Positions 6,245-8,339 of a DNA stretch of 8,339 bases are shown piece by piece. A model generated the notes under the pieces. That model was not told where the DNA came from and searched no databases. It was given only the letters and a program-made list of their open reading frames with translations. The stretch spans positions 21,279 through 29,617 of the forward strand of contig DJBG01000238.1 of the NCBI GenBank assembly GCA_002429965.1, read 5' to 3'. The stretch is from Hungatella sp. UBA5982 (GTDB taxonomy: Bacteria; Bacillota; Clostridia; Lachnospirales; Lachnospiraceae). The position numbers and the translations under genes were made by a program. Position 1 is the first letter of the stretch. Every line of letters starts with the position of its first letter.

Positions 6245-6273
6245 ATTGTACCATATTATGGTAAATACAACAA
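6245..6273 (-). promoter_or_regulatory. Promoter of the secreted-protein gene
   Basis: On the minus strand TTGTTG (-35, 6268-6273) and TACAAT (-10, 6245-6250) are separated by exactly 17 bases. Transcription would begin near 6238, leaving a leader of about 75 bases before the ATG at 6162. No riboswitch-like fold was recognised in the leader. Confidence 0.6.
6249..6263. promoter_or_regulatory. 15-bp perfect palindrome inside the promoter, candidate operator
   Basis: TACCATA (6249-6255), a central T, and TATGGTA (6257-6263) are exact inverted repeats. The element fills most of the spacer between -35 and -10 of the secreted-protein promoter and touches the -10 box, where a bound dimer would block RNA polymerase. 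The regulator is unknown. Confidence 0.5.
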
Positions 6274-6324
6274 GAAAATGCTGTCTCATGTTCTCGATGA
6301 GGGATTTATTGTTCCGAATGATGA

Positions 6325-6353
6325 TTGATGGATATTTATCAATGTGTTAAAAT
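6325..6353 (+). promoter_or_regulatory. Sigma-A-type promoter for the mini-ORF and DUF5684-like gene
   Basis: TTGATG (-35, 6325-6330) and TAAAAT (-10, 6348-6353) are 17 bases apart, and TGT immediately before the -10 makes it an extended -10 as well. It lies 34 bases before the mini-ORF start and about 180 bases before the GTG of the membrane-protein gene. Confidence 0.65.
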
Positions 6354-6386
6354 ATGGAAGAAATAAGAAAAAAGGAGAAAGGCAGA

Positions 6387-6443
6387 ATGTACGAGGTAAT
6401 AAGTAATTTAGAGAACATACCGTTTTTTGCGGCGTCAGATTAA
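6387..6443 (+). CDS. 18-codon mini-ORF, possible leader peptide or remnant of a decayed gene
   Basis: ATG 6387 is preceded by a good AAGGAG site (6372-6377) and a strong promoter. The frame ends at TAA 6441-6443 after 18 residues (MYEVISNLENIPFFAASD). No relative is recognised. The downstream frame of 6412-6498 remains open and reads like protein (SVEDGTVLSRKNQVKM), which could be the frameshifted continuation of the same former gene. Alternatively the mini-ORF is a real small protein or leader peptide. Confidence 0.3.
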   Translation: MYEVISNLENIPFFAASD

Positions 6444-6533
6444 ATCCGTTGAGGATGGGACAGTACTTAGTCGTAAGAATCAGGTGAAGATGATTTGTGT
6501 TTAATAATTAGAAAACATATGGAGGAATTAAGT

Positions 6534-6962
6534 GTGAATAATGATTTATATGCTGTTTTAGCTGGATTTGGTATTTTTCTTTTTGTATTTCTTTTAGTTG
6601 TTTGTATTTTACTTATAGTTACTAATTGGAAGATTTTTTCGAAAGCCGGTAAGCCGGGCTGGGCGTCATTAATTCCATTTTACAATATTTATATAATGTC
6701 TGATATCGCATTTGGAAATTTGAGCTATTTTATTGCGATTATGATATCATGGGTAGTTTCTTTTCTTGGAGGATTTTTAGAAATCAGTATCTTAAGCGGT
6801 CTTGCAGGATTGGCTTCATTTGTTTTATATATCATTTACTGCGTTAAGATTTCTAAAGCTTTTGGAAAGAGCGGCGGTTTTGCAGTTGGCTTAGTGCTGC
6901 TGCCACTGATATTTTTTCCAATATTGGGACTCGGCAGTGCTGAGTACATAGGACCTCAATAG
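6534..6962 (+). CDS. Small multi-pass membrane protein of the DUF5684 type
   Basis: A 142-residue membrane protein with about four hydrophobic helices near residues 7-30, 63-82, 84-104 and 115-133. The loop KAGKPGWASLIPFYNIY (37-53) and the later KISKAFGKSGGFAVGLVLLP (105-124) are the characteristic pair of DUF5684 proteins; the closing GLGSAEYIG also matches. That family has no established biochemical role, and some members are fused to or sit next to signal-peptidase-like genes. GTG 6534 is chosen since GGAGG (6521-6525) lies 8 bases upstream; the in-frame ATG at 6519 overlaps that site and is less likely. Codon use is very AT-rich: row 6541-6600 is 15 of 60 G+C, against 36 of 60 in row 3661-3720 of the MFS gene. 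Part of this is due to the Phe/Leu/Ile content. Confidence 0.85.
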   Translation: MNNDLYAVLAGFGIFLFVFLLVVCILLIVTNWKIFSKAGKPGWASLIPFYNIYIMSDIAFGNLSYFIAIMISWVVSFLGGFLEISILSGLAGLASFVLYIIYCVKISKAFGKSGGFAVGLVLLPLIFFPILGLGSAEYIGPQ

Positions 6963-7008
6963 AAGAAAAGCGCGCGGCGGTGATACTTTTCATTACTCAA
7001 AATGACCT

Positions 7009-7035
7009 AAAGAGGGGGTAATCCCCTCTTTTTTT
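7009..7035 (+). terminator. Rho-independent terminator after the DUF5684-like gene
   Basis: AAAGAGGGG... forms a strong stem: 7009-7017 pair with 7023-7031 around the loop GTAAT, followed by a T run to 7035. It isolates the downstream lipoprotein gene from the upstream transcript. Confidence 0.85.
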
Positions 7036-7100
7036 GGCTGTTAAATGATATCATTATGAAACGATTTTAAACGGATAAATTTAGGAAGGTGAAACAAGAC

Positions 7101-7844
7101 ATGAATAAACATAAATATATTAAATATACGATTCTTCTTTGTATCACAGGGCTCATCGTGTGTGGAAGTGCCGGCTGTGTGCAACAGAAAAAAATACAAC
7201 CAGAAATTCTTTGGATCAACGGTACTTATGCTGTTTTAACAGAGCTTAACGGTGGAGATTATACGCTCTTAGGAGGGATGAAAGCGAATGAGGTCAATAA
7301 ACGGCTTGAGATTGAGTCATTGGATGAATGGTGGGGCGTGACGGACAGGGCCAGCGCGGACGAAAACTTAAACTGGCTGCTTGACGCTGGGCACCGGACT
7401 GATTATGCCTCGCTGATGCAGTCGCTGGAGGAGGACGGTGCGTCGGAATTGGAACAGACGGAACTGGCTGAATATTTAGGCGATATTACGGGTGACGCAA
7501 ATGAAGGTATTTATCTTGCAAAGGCGTATGACAACTACGTAAATTACGGAGCAGGGGCCATTGACGGTTGGGATTACTGTCGTGCTGCCTCCTTGTGTGG
7601 CTGGTATTATATTGCCGGATATTATACGGAACAGGAGGCATTGGACAAGTCACTTGAAATAGCGCAGACGATTCAGAAAAGTTTTTCATCATGGGATGAA
7701 ATGATGGACAGTTACTTAAGAGGGTATGAGTATTGGTCTTATGAAAGCGGAGATGCCCGCCGCGAAATCTATGAAGATATCAAAACAAGGGATAACAGTC
7801 CCTACCTGCTGGATTGGAACCTTCCGTTGTCTGTTGGCAATTAA
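7101..7844 (+). CDS. Predicted lipoprotein with a DUF1266-like domain
   Basis: A 247-residue exported protein. Residues 4-25 form a lysine-led hydrophobic signal ending in S-A-G-C26; the Ser at -3 is off the usual Leu but G-C with Ala at -2 supports lipid attachment at C26. The mature part shows the DUF1266 pattern: LDEWWGVTD (74-82), LNWLLDAGH (90-98), a helix pair with GWDYCRAASLCGWYYIAGYYTEQEA (key Gly, Trp, Arg and Tyr at 156-180), and SSWDEMMDSYLRGYEYW (196-212). The family is of unknown function and is usually cytosolic, so a lipid-anchored member is a variation. ATG 7101 is preferred: AGGAAGG at 7083-7089 lies about 11 bases upstream, whereas the GTG at 7089 overlaps that site. It stands alone between two terminators. 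I saw no strong promoter; a 12-bp palindrome, AATGATATCATT (7044-7055), lies in the upstream gap. Confidence 0.82.
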   Translation: MNKHKYIKYTILLCITGLIVCGSAGCVQQKKIQPEILWINGTYAVLTELNGGDYTLLGGMKANEVNKRLEIESLDEWWGVTDRASADENLNWLLDAGHRTDYASLMQSLEEDGASELEQTELAEYLGDITGDANEGIYLAKAYDNYVNYGAGAIDGWDYCRAASLCGWYYIAGYYTEQEALDKSLEIAQTIQKSFSSWDEMMDSYLRGYEYWSYESGDARREIYEDIKTRDNSPYLLDWNLPLSVGN

Positions 7845-7872
7845 CCACTTCATGCGGTCCTCAGACCACAAA

Positions 7873-7899
7873 AAAAAGTCGGCAGCATGCCGACTTTTT
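7873..7899. terminator. Bidirectional Rho-independent terminator between convergent genes
   Basis: AAAAAGTCGGCA (7873-7884) and TGCCGACTTTTT (7888-7899) are perfect 12-base arms around GCA. The A run on one side and T run on the other serve the DUF1266-like gene on the plus strand and the small gene on the minus strand. Confidence 0.9.
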
Positions 7900-7919
7900 G
7901 GTATCATAGGGATAAGGGA

Positions 7920-8147
7920 TCATACGAAGGAGTCTTTCCAGTGTTCAAGAAGTTCCAGGTCGGAAGCCTTAAGCTTTAAATTCGTGGTGAGGTCTTTTCC
8001 TTCCGGTGATGTGACGCGGATTTCCACCACACTTCCTTCTTTCAGCGGGCCGTTTAAGGCTGCTTTTAAGAACAGGGGGAATTTAGGATGGTTATTTTTA
8101 AAAACAGTCCAGGATTCCTTTAACTGCATTAGGTTCATTAAGTTCAT
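7920..8147 (-). CDS. Small conserved-looking cytosolic protein, 75 residues, function unknown
   Basis: Not confidently recognised. The product has a helical start with Q-L-K-E-S-W-T-V-F-K-N-N-H-P-K-F-P (9-24), then beta-strand-like VVEIRVTSPEGK (40-51) and TNLKLKASDLELLE (55-68). The Pro-Glu-Gly turn followed by TNLK reads like a small beta-rich domain. There is no signal peptide or membrane segment. ATG 8147 follows AAAGGA (8156-8161) at 8 bases; two more in-frame ATGs follow within the 9-base tandem repeat encoding M-N-L-M-N-L-M, so the true start could be 9 or 18 bases later. It has a good promoter (8181-8209) and a terminator, so it is a monocistronic gene rather than a shadow. An overlapping plus-strand frame (7726-8151) is rejected. 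Confidence 0.75.
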   Translation of the reverse strand: MNLMNLMQLKESWTVFKNNHPKFPLFLKAALNGPLKEGSVVEIRVTSPEGKDLTTNLKLKASDLELLEHWKDSFV

Positions 8148-8180
8148 TTAACTGATCCTTTCTTTCTTGATGTTAGGCAT

Positions 8181-8209
8181 ATCCTAGCATAAATGGAAAA
8201 AGGAGTCAA
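8181..8209 (-). promoter_or_regulatory. Sigma-A-type promoter for the 75-residue protein gene
   Basis: The minus strand shows TTGACT (-35, 8204-8209) and TAGGAT (-10, 8181-8186) with a 17-base spacer, about 33 bases before the start codon at 8147. It is one of the best -35 matches in the window. Confidence 0.65.
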
Positions 8210-8254
8210 TGAGCGGCAATAGGAAAGAACGTCTTTTCCTGAACCCTTCTGCCG

Positions 8255-8263
8255 TGGTATAAT
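8255..8263 (+). promoter_or_regulatory. Extended -10 element at the right end
   Basis: TGG followed by consensus TATAAT (8258-8263) is a perfect TGnTATAAT element; the -35 position is weak (TTTCCT/TTTTCC). It may drive a plus-strand transcript whose gene lies beyond the window, or be a chance match inside a repeat, because most of it belongs to the palindrome 8259-8282. Confidence 0.35.
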
Positions 8264-8282
8264 AGACGCAAGCGTCTATTAT
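8259..8282. repeat. 24-bp inverted repeat
   Basis: The 11-base arms ATAATAGACGC (8259-8269) and GCGTCTATTAT (8272-8282) are exact reverse complements separated by AA. No T tract follows, so it is not a typical terminator. It could be an operator, an RNA hairpin at a transcript start, or part of an interspersed repeat. Confidence 0.75.
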
Positions 8283-8294
8283 CGTGTTGCATTC

Positions 8295-8321
8295 GCCAAA
8301 TGCCGCTTAGCGGCGCTTGGC
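8295..8321. repeat. Imperfect 27-bp inverted repeat (hairpin)
   Basis: Arms 8295-8306 and 8310-8321 match at 10 of 12 positions around TTA; the GCCGC/GCGGC core and the GCCAA/TTGGC ends pair perfectly. It follows the 24-bp palindrome by 12 bases. An additional pair, CAATGAGC (8207-8214) with GCTCATTG (8320-8327), flanks both. Confidence 0.65.
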
Positions 8322-8339
8322 TCATTGCTTTCATGGTAT

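Larger units (their letters stand above)
6163..6533. other. AT-rich 371-base region between divergent genes without a securely called gene
   Basis: It holds the leader and promoter of the minus-strand secreted-protein gene (6163-6273), a plus-strand promoter (6325-6353), an 18-codon mini-ORF (6387-6443), and a stretch (6444-6533) leading to the DUF5684-like gene. In 6412-6498 a second frame stays open for about 29 codons and ends in two stops, so this may be a decayed gene. No tRNA-like or insertion-sequence-like structure was seen. Confidence 0.6.

Noticed and set aside
7044..7055. 12-bp palindrome AATGATATCATT upstream of the DUF1266-like lipoprotein gene as an operator
   Set aside because: It is short and AT-only apart from two G/C pairs, so it is likely by chance in AT-rich sequence, and no clear promoter anchors it. 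It is mentioned in the gene entry only.
7726..8151. Plus-strand frame of 141 codons bridging the DUF1266-like gene and the small minus-strand gene
   Set aside because: It crosses a strong bidirectional terminator, overlaps two better-supported genes and has no ribosome binding site.
1..8339. CRISPR arrays, insertion-sequence ends, tRNA or rRNA genes, and multi-gene defence or biosynthetic systems
   Set aside because: No regularly spaced direct repeats, transposase motifs, cloverleaf-like sequence or recognisable system components were found on reading both strands.

Overview
The window looks like a chromosomal segment from a low-to-mid GC Gram-positive anaerobe of the Clostridia, most likely Lachnospiraceae (Lacrimispora/Enterocloster-like). 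This is an inference. It rests on strong GGAGG-type ribosome binding sites, short intergenic gaps with Rho-independent terminators, a secreted protein carrying a clostridial Trp/Gly-rich cell-wall-binding-like repeat, and a Lachnospiraceae-style cupin/AraC regulator. No rRNA, tRNA, CRISPR array, transposase or phage gene was seen.

Layout, left to right. (1) Positions 1-1639, plus strand: the 3' part of a family 1 glycoside hydrolase, followed 31 bases later by a class I mannose-6-phosphate isomerase. Together they form a small sugar-catabolic operon. (2) 1756-1968: a 70-residue membrane protein whose 3' end is built into a terminator hairpin, converging on (3) 1994-2251, minus strand: a stand-alone TfoX C-terminal-like helix-hairpin-helix protein. 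(4) 2330-4566: an AraC-family regulator on the minus strand, divergent from an MFS transporter on the plus strand. Their 116-base intergenic region holds both promoters. The pair reads as a local regulator with its target transporter. (5) 4644-5102: a stand-alone GyrI-like effector-binding protein, with its own extended -10 promoter and a perfect palindrome just upstream. (6) 5152-6162, minus strand: a secreted protein with one cell-wall-binding-like repeat and a probable DUF6612-like C-terminal region. Its promoter has a 15-bp palindrome lying between -35 and -10.

(7) 6163-7100: an AT-rich stretch holding a good promoter, an 18-codon mini-ORF that may be a gene remnant, and a small four-helix membrane protein of the DUF5684 type, closed by a strong terminator. 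(8) 7101-7844: a predicted lipoprotein with a DUF1266-like domain, then a bidirectional terminator. (9) 7920-8147, minus strand: a small unrecognised cytosolic protein with a good promoter. (10) 8210-8339: a non-coding end rich in inverted repeats, with an extended -10 embedded in a 24-bp near-perfect palindrome. It may be an interspersed repeat or the leader of a gene beyond the window.

Most genes are ordinary accessory or housekeeping genes. No clear new multi-gene system (defence, secretion, biosynthesis) is visible. The signals most worth checking are the repeat-rich right end, the two operator-like palindromes, the 6387-6533 remnant, and the altered phosphate-site residues of the GH1 enzyme.
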